Of a stretch of 64,000 nt of DNA, positions 43,040 through 52,287 are shown piece by piece. The stretch's first letter is position 1. Each line of letters begins with the position of its first letter. The position numbers and the translations under genes were made by a program. Under the pieces are notes generated by a model that was given only the letters and a program-made list of their open reading frames with translations, had not been told where the DNA came from and made no database searches. The stretch is from contig NZ_JADOET010000003.1 of assembly GCF_015645385.1 (NCBI RefSeq), forward strand, positions 124,001-188,000. The letters are read 5' to 3'. This DNA is from Winogradskyella marina (GTDB taxonomy: Bacteria > Bacteroidota > Bacteroidia > Flavobacteriales > Flavobacteriaceae).

Positions 43040-44260
43040 ATGAAATTAATAAAATGCTTCGGGTTATTTATAGTTCTACTTTTCTTATTTTCTTGTTTTA
43101 CTGTTCAAGAAGAACAAGAACCTGACTCTAATGTTATAGACATTCCTATTTCAACAACGGACTATAGCACAGTGAATAATTGGTATTTTCATCCCAATCA
43201 ACCTTTAAATTTTTTAGAATCTTATGATTTAGATATTGCAGTGATTGATGAAAGTTTAAGCCTAAGTTCTACCATTGAGATTAATAATAACGCCACCACA
43301 AATACAGGTATTGATGTATTTTGGGTACATCCAACACATCTTGATAATCCACCACTAATTCCAAGCACAGTAGCTATTGATAATCAAGACACAAATTATA
43401 TTGGTCTAACCATTTTAGCTCAAGGAGCATTATTGGCAAAATATGGTCGCTTTTATGCACCAAAATATAGGCAAGCTACACCTGCATCTTTCCTAAGTGC
43501 TTCTCATACAGAAGAAGAAAGAGCAACAGGTTTATTAGAAGCCTATTCCGATATAAAAGCATCTTTTCAAAATTACTTAGACAACCATAATAATGGTAAT
43601 AAGATTATTCTTGCAGGACATTCTCAAGGGTCGTTTCTTTTAGCCATGTTAGTGAGAGACCTCTTTGACACTAATCCAGAACTACGAGAAAAATTAGTAA
43701 CTGCTGCATTAGGCGGCATGGGCTACGTTTATGGGTTAGATAATTCAACATTAGGTGGTTGGTGGGAAAACATAGGACTCTGTACTACCACCAATGAGTG
43801 TGGTTGTGTTCATTACTGGAGAAGTTATGAAAATGACCAGACCATACCAGAACCGATTACAACCTTTCCCTCGTTTAGTGAAACTTTAGTAAATAGCGGA
43901 TTGGTATATCGTACAACTCATCTGAATAGTGATACGTTTTTTCATGATAATTTAATTTTTAATTCGCAAAATAATCCAATGCGTTATATCACACCAGGTA
44001 TTCAGTATAATTTTAGTAATGGCGCAAATTTTGTAGCTTTTGATGATATGTATACGGCGCGATTAAAAAGAGAATCTAATCATAGAATAGGCTTGGCTGT
44101 AAATTACACCCCAAACATTTCGGACCAACGACCTAACGAATTAGAAAATTTACAAAGCCCTATTATCTTTACCGAGGGCGATTTTCATATGAAAGATTAT
44201 CATATATATATTTGGGCTTTGATGCAGCAAATCGATGAAAAACTTAATGCTTGCTTTTAA
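43040..44260 (+). CDS. DUF3089 alpha/beta-hydrolase lipoprotein
   Basis: 406 residues; lipoprotein signal FIVLLFLFSC. DUF3089 features: GIDVFWVHPTHLDNP, YGRFYAPKYRQATPASF, the nucleophile elbow AGHSQGSFLLA and the C-terminal GDFHMKDYHIYIW. Predicted exported serine hydrolase; substrate unknown. The long upstream gap (42922-43039) shows no gene. Confidence 0.85.
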   Translation: MKLIKCFGLFIVLLFLFSCFTVQEEQEPDSNVIDIPISTTDYSTVNNWYFHPNQPLNFLESYDLDIAVIDESLSLSSTIEINNNATTNTGIDVFWVHPTHLDNPPLIPSTVAIDNQDTNYIGLTILAQGALLAKYGRFYAPKYRQATPASFLSASHTEEERATGLLEAYSDIKASFQNYLDNHNNGNKIILAGHSQGSFLLAMLVRDLFDTNPELREKLVTAALGGMGYVYGLDNSTLGGWWENIGLCTTTNECGCVHYWRSYENDQTIPEPITTFPSFSETLVNSGLVYRTTHLNSDTFFHDNLIFNSQNNPMRYITPGIQYNFSNGANFVAFDDMYTARLKRESNHRIGLAVNYTPNISDQRPNELENLQSPIIFTEGDFHMKDYHIYIWALMQQIDEKLNACF

Positions 44261-44265
44261 AAAAC

Positions 44266-44410
44266 TATTGCAAATTTAAGCGTGTATAATTCATTGCTAG
44301 TTATAGTCTACTTCCAAAAATTCTCATGAATTTTCTATACGGTATTTAGCACCTAAATTAGTTGATTCAAACCTGCAAGAGACCATATATAAACATGTTT
44401 GAAACAATTT
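44266..44410 (+). repeat. Dispersed cassette element, type I
   Basis: ATTTA-AGC-GTGTAT, core ATTCATTGCTAGTTATAGTC, hairpin AAAAATTC/GAATTTTC, then GGTATTTAGC, CTAAATTAGTTG and 3' end ATATAT-AAACAT-GTTTGA keeping the 6-nt spacing. It starts 5-10 bp after the DUF3089 stop. Confidence 0.75.
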
Positions 44411-44807
44411 GATAAAAACCGTAGCAAATACGAAATTGAACGATCAAACAAGAAAGTTACAGATTTAGAAATTCTGACAACTATAAACGGACATATATGT
44501 AGTTAGAATTTAAAACTCAGAGTAGTAATCATTTGAGCATTTGTAGCTGGTGTATCTTCAAAAGGAATTATAAACTAAACACATACGATGCACATCAAAG
44601 TACTACAAAAAAAATAGCATCGCCTTATAAAAATAATACCTAAACGTCAACCACTTACAAAACCACACACGAATTTTACATTTTTAGTTCATAACGCACA
44701 GGGTCTATTTAAGTTCAATTTATTAAATTAGGCGCTGAAACAAGCTGCGCCGAGCACCAAGCACAGGCGAAGCCAACCAACTCTATCAATCATAAACTTA
44801 TTACAAA
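44411..44807. other. Long intergenic region with a possible gene remnant
   Basis: A frame from TTG 44399 to TAG 44504-44506 encodes 35 residues (including NKKVTDLEILTTINGHIC) directly after the element, perhaps the start of a decayed cassette gene. Around 44715-44745 TTTATTAAATTAGGCGCTGA resembles the 3' part of an element. Nothing else is recognised before the next ATG. Confidence 0.4.
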
Positions 44808-46790
44808 ATGAAATTCTTTATATGTATTACACTGTTACTTTTACCCTTATTTGCTTTATCTCAAATAACCCTTAATCAAACAGATGATTTTGAAGATTAC
44901 ACCACTAAAAACTGGACTAAAGGAAACAATTCAACAATACCAAACCAAAACATTTTAACCGACGGACCTAACGGAACTGATGATAAATTTTTAAGAGTAC
45001 AATCTAATGGCGGAAACGGATCAGATTCTAAATTAGTTACCTTCAATAATGCGCAATGGCAAGGAGATTATAATGCTGCTGGCGTGACTTATATTTCTAT
45101 GGATGTTAGAAATTCGGGTTCAGAAACCCTTTTTTTACGATTAGCTTTTGAAGGCTTTTCAACCAGTAGAAGATTTAGTTCTACCAATCCTATAGCGGTT
45201 ATCCCAGGACAAGGCTGGCAAACTATTGTATTTCCTATTGACGAAAATTCATTAACCAATATCACAACCTCTGGTCTTGGGTACAATAGTACGTTTAACG
45301 ATGTTAGAGAATTTCGAATACTTCATAACGATGCACCAAGTTGGGAGGGAGATCCTATTGAAGCTATATTGGACATCGACAATATTACAGCGAGAAATGA
45401 CGATATGGGCTTAGCTGATACAGGTGAACCCAAAATAGCTTTAAGTCTTATTGATGATTTTGAAGGTGTAACCACTGAAAACTGGACCAAAGGAAACAAC
45501 TCCACCGTACCAAACCAAAACATTTTAACCGATGGACCTAACGGAAGTGATGATAACTTCTTAAGGGTACAGTCTAATGGTGGTAGCGGTTCAGACTCTA
45601 AATTAGTTACCTTCAATAATGCGCAATGGCAAGGAGATTATAATGCTGCTGGCGTGACTTATATTGCTATGGATGTGAGAAATTCAGGTTCTGAAACCCT
45701 TTATTTACGATTAGCATTCGAAGGCTTTTCAACCAGTAGAAGATATAGTTCTACCAATCCTATAGCGGTTATTCCAGGACAAGGCTGGCAAACAATTGTA
45801 TTTCCTATTGACGAAAATTCATTAACCAACATCACAACCTCTGGTCTTGGGTACAATAGTACGTTTGACGATGTTAGAGAATTTCGAGTGCTTCATAACG
45901 ATGCACCAAGTTGGGAGGGAGATCCTATTGAAGCCATATTGGACATTGACAATATTACAGCGAGAAATGACGATATGGGCTTAGCTGATACAGGCGAACC
46001 CAAAATAGCTTTAAGTCTTATTGATGATTTTGAAGGTGTAACCACTGAAAACTGGACCAAAGGAAGCAACTCCACCGTACCAAACCAAAACATTTTAACC
46101 GACGGACCTAACGGAACTGATGACAACTTCTTAAGAGTACAATCTAATGGTGGTAGTGGTTCAGATTCTAAATTAGTTACCTTCAATAATGCGCAATGGC
46201 AAGGAGATTATAATGCTGCTGGCGTAACTTATATTTCTATGGATGTGAGGAATTCGGGTTCATCAATTATTCTTTTAAGATTGACTTTTGAAGGCTTTTC
46301 AACCAGTAGAAGGTTTAGTTCTACCAATCCTATAGCGGTCATCCCAGGACAAGGCTGGCAAACTATTGTATTTCCTATTGACGAAAATTCATTAACGAAC
46401 ATCACAACCTCTGGCCTTGGGTACAATAGTACGTTTGACGATGTTAGAGAATTTCGAATACTTCATAACGACACACCAAACTGGGAAGGAGATCCTATTG
46501 ATGCCGTATTAGACATTGATAATATTCAAGCGAGAAATGAAACGCTTAGTGTAGTCCACATTGAAACACCGACTCAAAACATTAACGTGTACCCTAACCC
46601 ATCTGCAGATTTTATTCAAGTCAATGGTAATTTAGAGGCATTTGAATATTCAATTTATGACATTTCAGGAAAATTAGTATTGAGAGGAAAATCTAACAAT
46701 CAAACTCCTCTTGACATTAGCAATTTAACGAAAGGCACCTATTTCCTAACTATAGGAGCTTACGATACGGTTAAGTTTCTTAAGGAATAG
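44808..46790 (+). CDS. Secreted protein with three near-identical 190-residue domains and T9SS sorting signal
   Basis: 660 residues. Signal peptide 1-19. Three repeats of 190 residues (starting about residues 26, 216 and 406), each beginning DDFE and containing NQNILTDGPNG, GGSGSDSKLVTFNNAQWQG and GLGYNSTF; the fold looks like a galactose-binding or CBM-type beta-sandwich. The last 75 residues (INVYPNPSADFIQV, GKLVLRG, LTKGTYFL) are a type A C-terminal sorting domain for type IX secretion. Probably a cell-surface or released glycan-binding protein or adhesin. No catalytic domain is seen. Confidence 0.88.
   Translation: MKFFICITLLLLPLFALSQITLNQTDDFEDYTTKNWTKGNNSTIPNQNILTDGPNGTDDKFLRVQSNGGNGSDSKLVTFNNAQWQGDYNAAGVTYISMDVRNSGSETLFLRLAFEGFSTSRRFSSTNPIAVIPGQGWQTIVFPIDENSLTNITTSGLGYNSTFNDVREFRILHNDAPSWEGDPIEAILDIDNITARNDDMGLADTGEPKIALSLIDDFEGVTTENWTKGNNSTVPNQNILTDGPNGSDDNFLRVQSNGGSGSDSKLVTFNNAQWQGDYNAAGVTYIAMDVRNSGSETLYLRLAFEGFSTSRRYSSTNPIAVIPGQGWQTIVFPIDENSLTNITTSGLGYNSTFDDVREFRVLHNDAPSWEGDPIEAILDIDNITARNDDMGLADTGEPKIALSLIDDFEGVTTENWTKGSNSTVPNQNILTDGPNGTDDNFLRVQSNGGSGSDSKLVTFNNAQWQGDYNAAGVTYISMDVRNSGSSIILLRLTFEGFSTSRRFSSTNPIAVIPGQGWQTIVFPIDENSLTNITTSGLGYNSTFDDVREFRILHNDTPNWEGDPIDAVLDIDNIQARNETLSVVHIETPTQNINVYPNPSADFIQVNGNLEAFEYSIYDISGKLVLRGKSNNQTPLDISNLTKGTYFLTIGAYDTVKFLKE
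44883..46592 (+). repeat. Three tandem 570-bp repeats within the T9SS protein gene
   Basis: Units 44883-45452, 45453-46022 and 46023-46592 are exactly 570 bp and nearly identical at the DNA level, including synonymous sites; even the antisense frames are preserved. This indicates recent duplication or ongoing gene conversion, and the copy number may vary between strains. Short-read assembly could collapse it. Confidence 0.93.
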
Positions 46791-46882
46791 GCATCTTCTT
46801 TCATCGTTTAAGCACAAGTTGAAAGCACGAAATGAAAATCGATAAAACCTCTTAAGCACCACAACACCGTTTATTATAGTGC

Positions 46883-46920
46883 AAAAAAAAAGCGACCTGA
46901 ATTTCAGGTCGCTTTTTTTA
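46883..46920. terminator. Bidirectional terminator
   Basis: AAAAAAAGCGACCTGAA and TTCAGGTCGCTTTTTTT form a near-perfect hairpin with A and T runs on both sides, placed between the convergent T9SS protein and S46 peptidase genes. Confidence 0.92.
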
Positions 46921-46942
46921 GTAGCACTAGTTTTAAGAATAA

Positions 46943-49090
46943 CTACTTGGTAACAATTGTTAACTCATCAACAATATGCTTTGCATTAGAGTACTTATCA
47001 ATTAACCACAATACATATCTAATATCTACATTGATAGTACGTTGTAAATCTTTATCGAAAATAACATCACCAGCCATGGCTTCAATGTTACCATCAAACG
47101 CTAAACCAATCAATTCTCCATTGCCGTTAACCACTGGAGATCCCGAATTTCCACCTGTAATATCATTGTCGGTTAAGAAGTTTACAGATAATTCGCCACG
47201 TTCATTCGCATAACGACCATAATCTTTCTTTTCAAAACTATCTAACATGCTTTGGTCTAAATCAAACTCACTATCATTAGGTTTGTACTTATTAATCATA
47301 CCTTGAAAAGTGGTATAATTATTCACTTTAGCATCGTTGCGTTTATCGGCTGGTAAAGCTCTCACTTTTCCATAAGATAATCGTAAGGTAGAATTCGCAT
47401 CAGGATATTGAATATCACTCAATCCAGATTCACGTAAGCCTTTTACTAATAATCTAAAAGACGCCTCAAAATCATTTGTTGGCTGCTCTAAAGATTCAGG
47501 TTGTTCTCTATACTTATCCAATAATTGATTCGATAATTTAAACATAGGATCATTCTCAAGAATCGCTTCATCAGGATATTGTAAAAACGCTAAAGCACCT
47601 TCTTTTGAAGAAAATAAACTCAAATCAAAAATAGCATTGGTATAGGCTGTAAAGTCATTGTCATTTTTTTCTCCTACCTCTGCAACTAGTTCTGGTAAGG
47701 AATAGTTAGATTTTGAAGCCAACAAGCCTAATTGTTTTGCTAGAATTTCTTTCTCTAAAGGTAAGTGATAATCTTCATAGTTACTTTCTATATAAGCCTC
47801 TAATCGTGGTAAAAGGTTTTTACGTTCAGCTTCACTAGCACCAACATATTGTTTTAATGCCGATCCTACTCTATACGGTAAAACAGCAAATTTACTAGAA
47901 CGTAAAATACCTAATAAATAGTTGGTTTGTCTCGCTTTTTCATTCGTTAAGCTATAATAATTATTGATGTTTTTAATCACATCACCGTACATCGCTTTGT
48001 TAGCTTTTTTATTCGCCCACTTATCAAATTTAGCTTCAGTTTTACTCTTCTTCTCTACGGTTTTATGCTCCGTTAAAGCGTCAATCATTCCACCTCTATT
48101 CTTCCAATAGTTAGCAATACCTGCATAACCAGATGCATACATAAGGTTAACAGACTCGTCTGCATCCATGTATTTTTTCATCACATCCATACTTAATTTT
48201 GAACCTTCAACCCAAGCAGGATACGCAAATTTTATGTTTTGCTCAACACCTTGTGCTGGCATCCATCGGTTAGTACGACCAGGATATCCTAAGATCATAG
48301 CAAAGTCGTCTTCCTCTACTCCATCAATATTAACGGGTAAATGATATTTTGCATTTAAAGGCACATTATCTGTAGAATATTCGGCTGGTTGCCCTTCAGC
48401 ATCCGCATACACTCTGAATAATGAAAAATCACCAGTATGTCTTGGCCATTCCCAGTTATCAGTGTCACCACCAAATTTACCTACGTTTTCTGGAGGTGTT
48501 CCTACCAAACGCACATCTTTATAGTCTTCGTAAACAAAGTAGTAAAACTCATTACCTTGGTAAAACGAACGTACAGAAACGGTGTATTTACCACCTTCGC
48601 TATTTTCTTGTTCTATTTTAGCAATCTCTTTGTTCAATGCTGCTTCACGTTCTTTTTCGCTCATGCTGTCATTAACTTGCGCCAACATACGTTTAGACAC
48701 ATCGTCCATACGCACAAAAAAGCGAACGTATAAGCTTTCTGGCTTTAATTCTTCTGCTTTAGAACCTGCCCAAAATCCATTTTTTAAATGGTTTTGTTCT
48801 GCAGTAGATAATTCTGCAATAGCACTATAACCACAATGGTGATTTGTTAGAACTAAACCACTATCTGAAACGATACTAGCGGTACAGCCTCCATTGAATT
48901 GCACAATAGCATCTTTTAAACTTTGATTGTTAATACTATAGATTTCTTCAGGAGTTAATTGTAAACCCATTTTTTGCATATCGCGATGATTTAAACGCTC
49001 TATATGCATTAGAAACCACATACCTTCATTAGCCATAACAGACGAAAATGAAATAATAAAGGCAATAATTGTAAGGGATAATTTCTTCAT
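46943..49090 (-). CDS. S46-family dipeptidyl-peptidase (DPP7/DPP11 type)
   Basis: 715-residue exported serine peptidase; signal peptide 1-20. Chymotrypsin-like catalytic residues: His in LTNHHCGYSAI near residue 88, Asp in the GGDTDNWEWPRHTGDF region, Ser in GGNSGSPVVNGNGE near 650. It removes dipeptides in the periplasm. The residue 16 after the catalytic Ser is Gly (FDGN), which I recall as DPP7-like (hydrophobic P1) rather than Arg as in DPP11; that subtype call is tentative. Only minus-strand gene within the main array. Confidence 0.92.
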   Translation of the reverse strand: MKKLSLTIIAFIISFSSVMANEGMWFLMHIERLNHRDMQKMGLQLTPEEIYSINNQSLKDAIVQFNGGCTASIVSDSGLVLTNHHCGYSAIAELSTAEQNHLKNGFWAGSKAEELKPESLYVRFFVRMDDVSKRMLAQVNDSMSEKEREAALNKEIAKIEQENSEGGKYTVSVRSFYQGNEFYYFVYEDYKDVRLVGTPPENVGKFGGDTDNWEWPRHTGDFSLFRVYADAEGQPAEYSTDNVPLNAKYHLPVNIDGVEEDDFAMILGYPGRTNRWMPAQGVEQNIKFAYPAWVEGSKLSMDVMKKYMDADESVNLMYASGYAGIANYWKNRGGMIDALTEHKTVEKKSKTEAKFDKWANKKANKAMYGDVIKNINNYYSLTNEKARQTNYLLGILRSSKFAVLPYRVGSALKQYVGASEAERKNLLPRLEAYIESNYEDYHLPLEKEILAKQLGLLASKSNYSLPELVAEVGEKNDNDFTAYTNAIFDLSLFSSKEGALAFLQYPDEAILENDPMFKLSNQLLDKYREQPESLEQPTNDFEASFRLLVKGLRESGLSDIQYPDANSTLRLSYGKVRALPADKRNDAKVNNYTTFQGMINKYKPNDSEFDLDQSMLDSFEKKDYGRYANERGELSVNFLTDNDITGGNSGSPVVNGNGELIGLAFDGNIEAMAGDVIFDKDLQRTINVDIRYVLWLIDKYSNAKHIVDELTIVTK

Positions 49091-49398
49091 ATTTTTAGTT
49101 GTTTTTATATGGAGATAAAAGTACTGAAAATTTAAGGTGAAATAAAACGAGTAATATGTTAAAACCGTGTTATTTTTAAGGTTTTGAGAACCCCTTAAAT
49201 CATAAATTGATTCATACTATATTAATTTCTGAAACGTATTTATTTTATACCAAATAAAATACGTGACTTTACGTATATAGGACCAATTTATTTTAGGTAA
49301 TTTTAAAGCCTAACAAAACATAAAAATTATTGATATCTGGAAAATAGGATGAGATATTATGATGTGCTTTGATTTATATAACACGTTGTATACCATTT
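49091..49398. other. Intergenic region between divergent genes
   Basis: Holds the promoter of the S46 peptidase on the minus strand, which I cannot pinpoint. At the right end TATATAACACGTTGTATACC (49376-49395) resembles the 3' arm of the dispersed element and leads into the ATG at 49399. Confidence 0.45.
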
Positions 49399-49947
49399 AT
49401 GAAAACAATATTTAGAACATTTATTTTAATATTTTTATTCTTTAATCAAATAGGATTTTCACAAGAAAACAAAAAATGGATTAAGGCAACTATATTCACT
49501 AAAACTGACACCATTCAAGGATTTGTTAAAACAAATAGCATTTCTTTTGATAGTGTTAAGTTCAAGAAGAATCTGGATGATCCCACTGAACATCTTACAC
49601 CTGAATTAATTGAAGGATATCAAACCGCAGATTATCTATACCAAAAAAAATTCATTAAAAAAATTGGAAGTTTTGGTTATTATAAATTTGGTAAATTAAT
49701 AGATAAAGGCAAGTTTAATTTATACGAAACTACAGAACAATACTCAAGTTCACAAAACTCTATTCTGATATTAGAATTTAACAATCAGATTATTACTTTC
49801 AAGTTTTATACTTTTCAAAAACTTAAAAACAAGAAAAAAATTGCCAAAGAATTGGATGGTTATCATCTATTGCAAAATATAGTTTTAAAAAGGAAATTTG
49901 ACTATAATAGCTTTATAGAAGAAATTAAAAAACTGAATTCTAAATAA
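49399..49947 (+). CDS. Hypothetical secreted protein, cassette gene
   Basis: 182 residues from ATG 49399 (MKTIFRTFILIFLFFNQIGFSQ), a good signal peptide; the in-frame start at 49369 would displace it. The mature part begins KWIKATIFTKTDTIQGFVKTN, a pattern seen in many uncharacterised flavobacterial exported proteins. No family name can be given. An element follows immediately. Confidence 0.7.
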   Translation: MKTIFRTFILIFLFFNQIGFSQENKKWIKATIFTKTDTIQGFVKTNSISFDSVKFKKNLDDPTEHLTPELIEGYQTADYLYQKKFIKKIGSFGYYKFGKLIDKGKFNLYETTEQYSSSQNSILILEFNNQIITFKFYTFQKLKNKKKIAKELDGYHLLQNIVLKRKFDYNSFIEEIKKLNSK

Positions 49948-49953
49948 AAAAAC

Positions 49954-50093
49954 GGTATACAACACGGTGTCTAATTAATTGCTTTGGTAAGTGCTTATCT
50001 GTAAAATTCCTTCAGAATTTTATCGGGTTCGTATTTGTTTACTAAATTAGTTGCTTAACCACGAGACTAACTATACACAGCAACGTTAGCAAC
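49954..50093 (+). repeat. Dispersed cassette element, type I, complete
   Basis: 5' end TACAAC-ACG-GTGTCTAA, core TTAATTGCTTTGGTAAGTGC, perfect AAAATTC/GAATTTT hairpin, GGTTCGTATTTGTTTAC, TAAATTAGTTGCTTAACC and 3' arm ATACAC-AGCAAC-GTTAGC. Both bulges (3 and 6 nt) are intact. Gene stop is 6 bp before. Confidence 0.85.
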
Positions 50094-50167
50094 AATTTAA
50101 GAACAACCAACAAACTTCTATTCTGAATTTCAACATTTTAGAAAATAAATAAAGAAAAATATTGCGA

Positions 50168-50207
50168 AACCGAATAGTTGCATGTAAATTAGCAACCGAA
50201 TGATTGC
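50168..50207. promoter_or_regulatory. Two operator-like repeats upstream of the ArsR gene
   Basis: AACCGAATAGTTGC (50168-50181) and AACCGAATGATTGC (50194-50207) are near-identical direct repeats 26 bp apart; the second is also partly palindromic (GCAA/TTGC), and GTTGC/GCAAC form an inverted pair between them. They lie 20-60 bp before the ArsR start and are good candidates for its autoregulatory sites. Confidence 0.55.
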
Positions 50208-50226
50208 GTAATTTGAATTCAATTTT

Positions 50227-50553
50227 ATGAAAAGAGACATTTTTCAAGCCATTTCAGACCCAACAAGACGAGCAATTTTATTGCTAATAGCTACACAGGC
50301 ATTAACACCAAACGCTTTAGCAGAGGAATTTGACGTTTCAAGACAAGCAGTTTCAAAGCACATTAAAATATTAAACGAATGTGAATTGTTGGAACAGCAG
50401 AAAGTAGGGCGAGAAATTTTCTATCAATTAAAAATCGACAAAATGAAAGAAATTGACAATTGGCTGGAACAGTTCCGAAAAATATGGGAAGACCGTTATA
50501 ATCAACTTGACAACTTATTATTAACAATGAAAAATAAAAAAAATGGAAAATAA
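50227..50553 (+). CDS. ArsR-family HTH regulator
   Basis: 108 residues, SdpR-like ArsR protein: [63 protein letters not shown]. No metal-site cysteines are visible. It overlaps the SRPBCC gene by 11 bp, the usual regulator/AHSA1 pairing. Part of a two-gene cassette. Confidence 0.92.
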   Translation: MKRDIFQAISDPTRRAILLLIATQALTPNALAEEFDVSRQAVSKHIKILNECELLEQQKVGREIFYQLKIDKMKEIDNWLEQFRKIWEDRYNQLDNLLLTMKNKKNGK

Positions 50554-51049
50554 GACTAAAACAGAATTTATCGTAGACAGAGAAAGCAACACGTTAACAA
50601 TTAAAAGAGATTTTGCAGCAAAACGCGAACTTGTTTGGGATTGCTACACGAAGAGTGAATTTTTGGAAAAATGGTTTGCACCAAAACCTTTAACTGCCAA
50701 AACAAAAAAAATGGACTTTAAAGCTGGTGGACATTGGCTGTACGCAATGATAGAACCAAATGGAACGGAACATTGGGGAAGGACGGATTTTACCGAAATT
50801 AAACCAATCGACTATTACAAATCTTTAGATGGATTCTGTGATGAGAACGGAAACTTAAATCCAGACATGCCAAGGGCAAAATGGCTCGTGACTTTTACCG
50901 ATTTGAACGAAAAATCAAATGTTGAAACTGTAGTATCTTATAATTCACTTAAAGAATTAGAAACCGTAATCGAAATGAGAATGAAAGACGGATTAAGTTC
51001 AACTTTAGAAAGATTAGATGAATTATTAGAGTCTTTAGCCAAACAATAA
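50543..51049 (+). CDS. SRPBCC/AHSA1-domain protein
   Basis: 168 residues with the AHSA1/START-like fold: [50 protein letters not shown] and a C-terminal [18 protein letters not shown] helix. Likely ligand-binding; often regulated by the adjacent ArsR. Translationally coupled to it by the overlap. Confidence 0.9.
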   Translation: MENKTKTEFIVDRESNTLTIKRDFAAKRELVWDCYTKSEFLEKWFAPKPLTAKTKKMDFKAGGHWLYAMIEPNGTEHWGRTDFTEIKPIDYYKSLDGFCDENGNLNPDMPRAKWLVTFTDLNEKSNVETVVSYNSLKELETVIEMRMKDGLSSTLERLDELLESLAKQ

Positions 51050-51071
51050 AAAGGTATAACGCACAAAAACT

Positions 51072-51090
51072 ATTGCTAACAAAGTATATA
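51072..51090 (+). repeat. Dispersed cassette element, 5' arm only
   Basis: GCTAAC-AAA-GTATAT-AA, about 22 bp after the SRPBCC stop, keeps the arm-bulge-arm pattern. The rest is missing; AACCGCAACTTTCC at 51113-51126 recalls the region before the 3' arm at 28604. Confidence 0.6.
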
Positions 51091-51187
51091 AAACCGTTCC
51101 CAATTATCAAAAACCGCAACTTTCCTAATCAATCCCAACCCAATTGACAGAAAATCAAAAATAAAAGTTAAACTTTTTTTTAATTCT

Positions 51188-51206
51188 AACCGATTGTTTA
51201 GTTTTG
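51188..51206 (+). promoter_or_regulatory. tetR promoter with half operator
   Basis: TAGTTTTG (51199-51206) fits the -7 element, 20 bp before the TetR ATG. GATTGTTTAG (51192-51201) overlaps it and matches, with one change, the GATAGTTTAG half of the palindrome at 51804-51831, suggesting autorepression. Confidence 0.6.
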
Positions 51207-51225
51207 TCCTGTTATAAAATATAAA

Positions 51226-51789
51226 ATGCCAAGAATAAAGAAATATAATGAATCTGAAGTAATCGAAAAAGCTATGAACTTATTCTGGCGAAATGGTTAC
51301 GAAAACACGTCTATGCAAACGCTTGAGAAAGAAATGGGAATTAATAAATTTTCTATCTATTCAAGTTTTGGTAACAAACACGGTTTATTTCTTGAAAGCT
51401 TAAAGAGTTATCGTAAAAAAATGAGCTTCATTTTCGAAGAGTTTGAACAAGCTAATAATGGTATTGAAGATATTAAGAGTTTCTTTTATAATTCAGTGAA
51501 CGTCTGTACACAAAAAGGCTTTGAAAAAGGCTGTTTGTACACCAATACCTATCATGAGTTTGCAGACAAGCAAGATAAAATAGTTCGTCTAAAAATAAAT
51601 GCATTTATGTCCAATTTAAAAGAACTATTTACCGAAAAGTTGAGAATAAATTCAGGCAAAGATGAAGAAACCATAGCCAAACAGGCTAATTATTTAGTAT
51701 TAGCAAAACACGGCTTAGCAGTAGCTGCAAGGGTAAATACCCAAGAAGAGATAGAAGATTATATTGAAATGACCTTCAAAAATTTATAA
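51226..51789 (+). CDS. TetR-family transcriptional regulator
   Basis: 187 residues: N-terminal HTH (SEVIEKAMNLFWRNGYENTSMQTLEKEMGINKFSIYSSFGNKHGLFLESL) typical of the TetR/AcrR group, with an all-helical ligand domain containing a Cys pair (VCTQKGFEKGCLYTN). A perfect palindrome between it and the next gene is its likely operator; it would repress the DoxX-like and AhpD-like genes downstream. Confidence 0.92.
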   Translation: MPRIKKYNESEVIEKAMNLFWRNGYENTSMQTLEKEMGINKFSIYSSFGNKHGLFLESLKSYRKKMSFIFEEFEQANNGIEDIKSFFYNSVNVCTQKGFEKGCLYTNTYHEFADKQDKIVRLKINAFMSNLKELFTEKLRINSGKDEETIAKQANYLVLAKHGLAVAARVNTQEEIEDYIEMTFKNL

Positions 51790-51803
51790 ACATTTTTTTT
51801 AAT

Positions 51804-51831
51804 CTATAACTAAACGATAGTTTAGTTATAG
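51804..51831. promoter_or_regulatory. Perfect 12-bp-arm palindrome, probable TetR operator
   Basis: Left arm CTATAACTAAAC, centre GATA, right arm GTTTAGTTATAG. It lies 14 bp after the tetR stop and 13 bp before the DoxX-like ATG. Length and symmetry fit a TetR dimer site; an imperfect half copy lies on the tetR promoter. Confidence 0.8.
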
Positions 51832-51844
51832 ACAACAAATTATT

Positions 51845-52276
51845 ATGAAGAAATTATTATTTATAACCAACATCTTAATGGCAGTTATCTTATCGAGATT
51901 TGCTATTTCAAAATTAGCAGGATGGGAGATTTCAGTACAAGCATTTATAGAAATGGCAAAGCCTTTAGGTATTGACCCTACATTTTTTAGAATAGCAACA
52001 GGAATACTAATTACGATTGTAGTGATAGGATATTTTTTAACCGCAATGTTTAGTTTACTAAATAAAGTAATTAGAAATAACGCTACAGTTCCTTTTACAA
52101 AATGGGCAACTTACACCAATATTCTTGGTTTTCTTACAATGATGGGTGCACTTATAGCCGAGTTTTCATTAAGAGTACAACCAAAATCGTTACTAGTATA
52201 TATTGCTATTGGCATTGTACTAGTATCAATAGCAAACATTTTAATTATAAAAAAAGCAATAAAAACAGAATCTTAA
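51845..52276 (+). CDS. DoxX-like membrane protein
   Basis: 143 residues, four membrane spans (about 5-22, 44-68, 85-105, 112-130). Pattern VILSRFAISKLAGW near the N-terminus and GILITIVVIGYFLTA resembles DoxX/DUF417-type proteins. Role unknown. It lies between the TetR operator and the AhpD-like gene; all three form one regulated unit. Confidence 0.75.
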   Translation: MKKLLFITNILMAVILSRFAISKLAGWEISVQAFIEMAKPLGIDPTFFRIATGILITIVVIGYFLTAMFSLLNKVIRNNATVPFTKWATYTNILGFLTMMGALIAEFSLRVQPKSLLVYIAIGIVLVSIANILIIKKAIKTES

Positions 52277-52287
52277 AATTTAAAAAC

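Noticed and set aside
45089..46426. Repeated antisense frames within the T9SS repeat gene
   Set aside because: They are exact shadows of the three 570-bp repeats and have no start context or protein features of their own.
48421..48830. Three plus-strand frames antisense to the S46 peptidase
   Set aside because: Shadows of a strongly conserved coding region; no supporting features.
52102..52287. N-terminal extension of the AhpD-like protein
   Set aside because: The extra 62 residues are the DoxX gene read in another frame; ATG 52288 gives the family-typical start.
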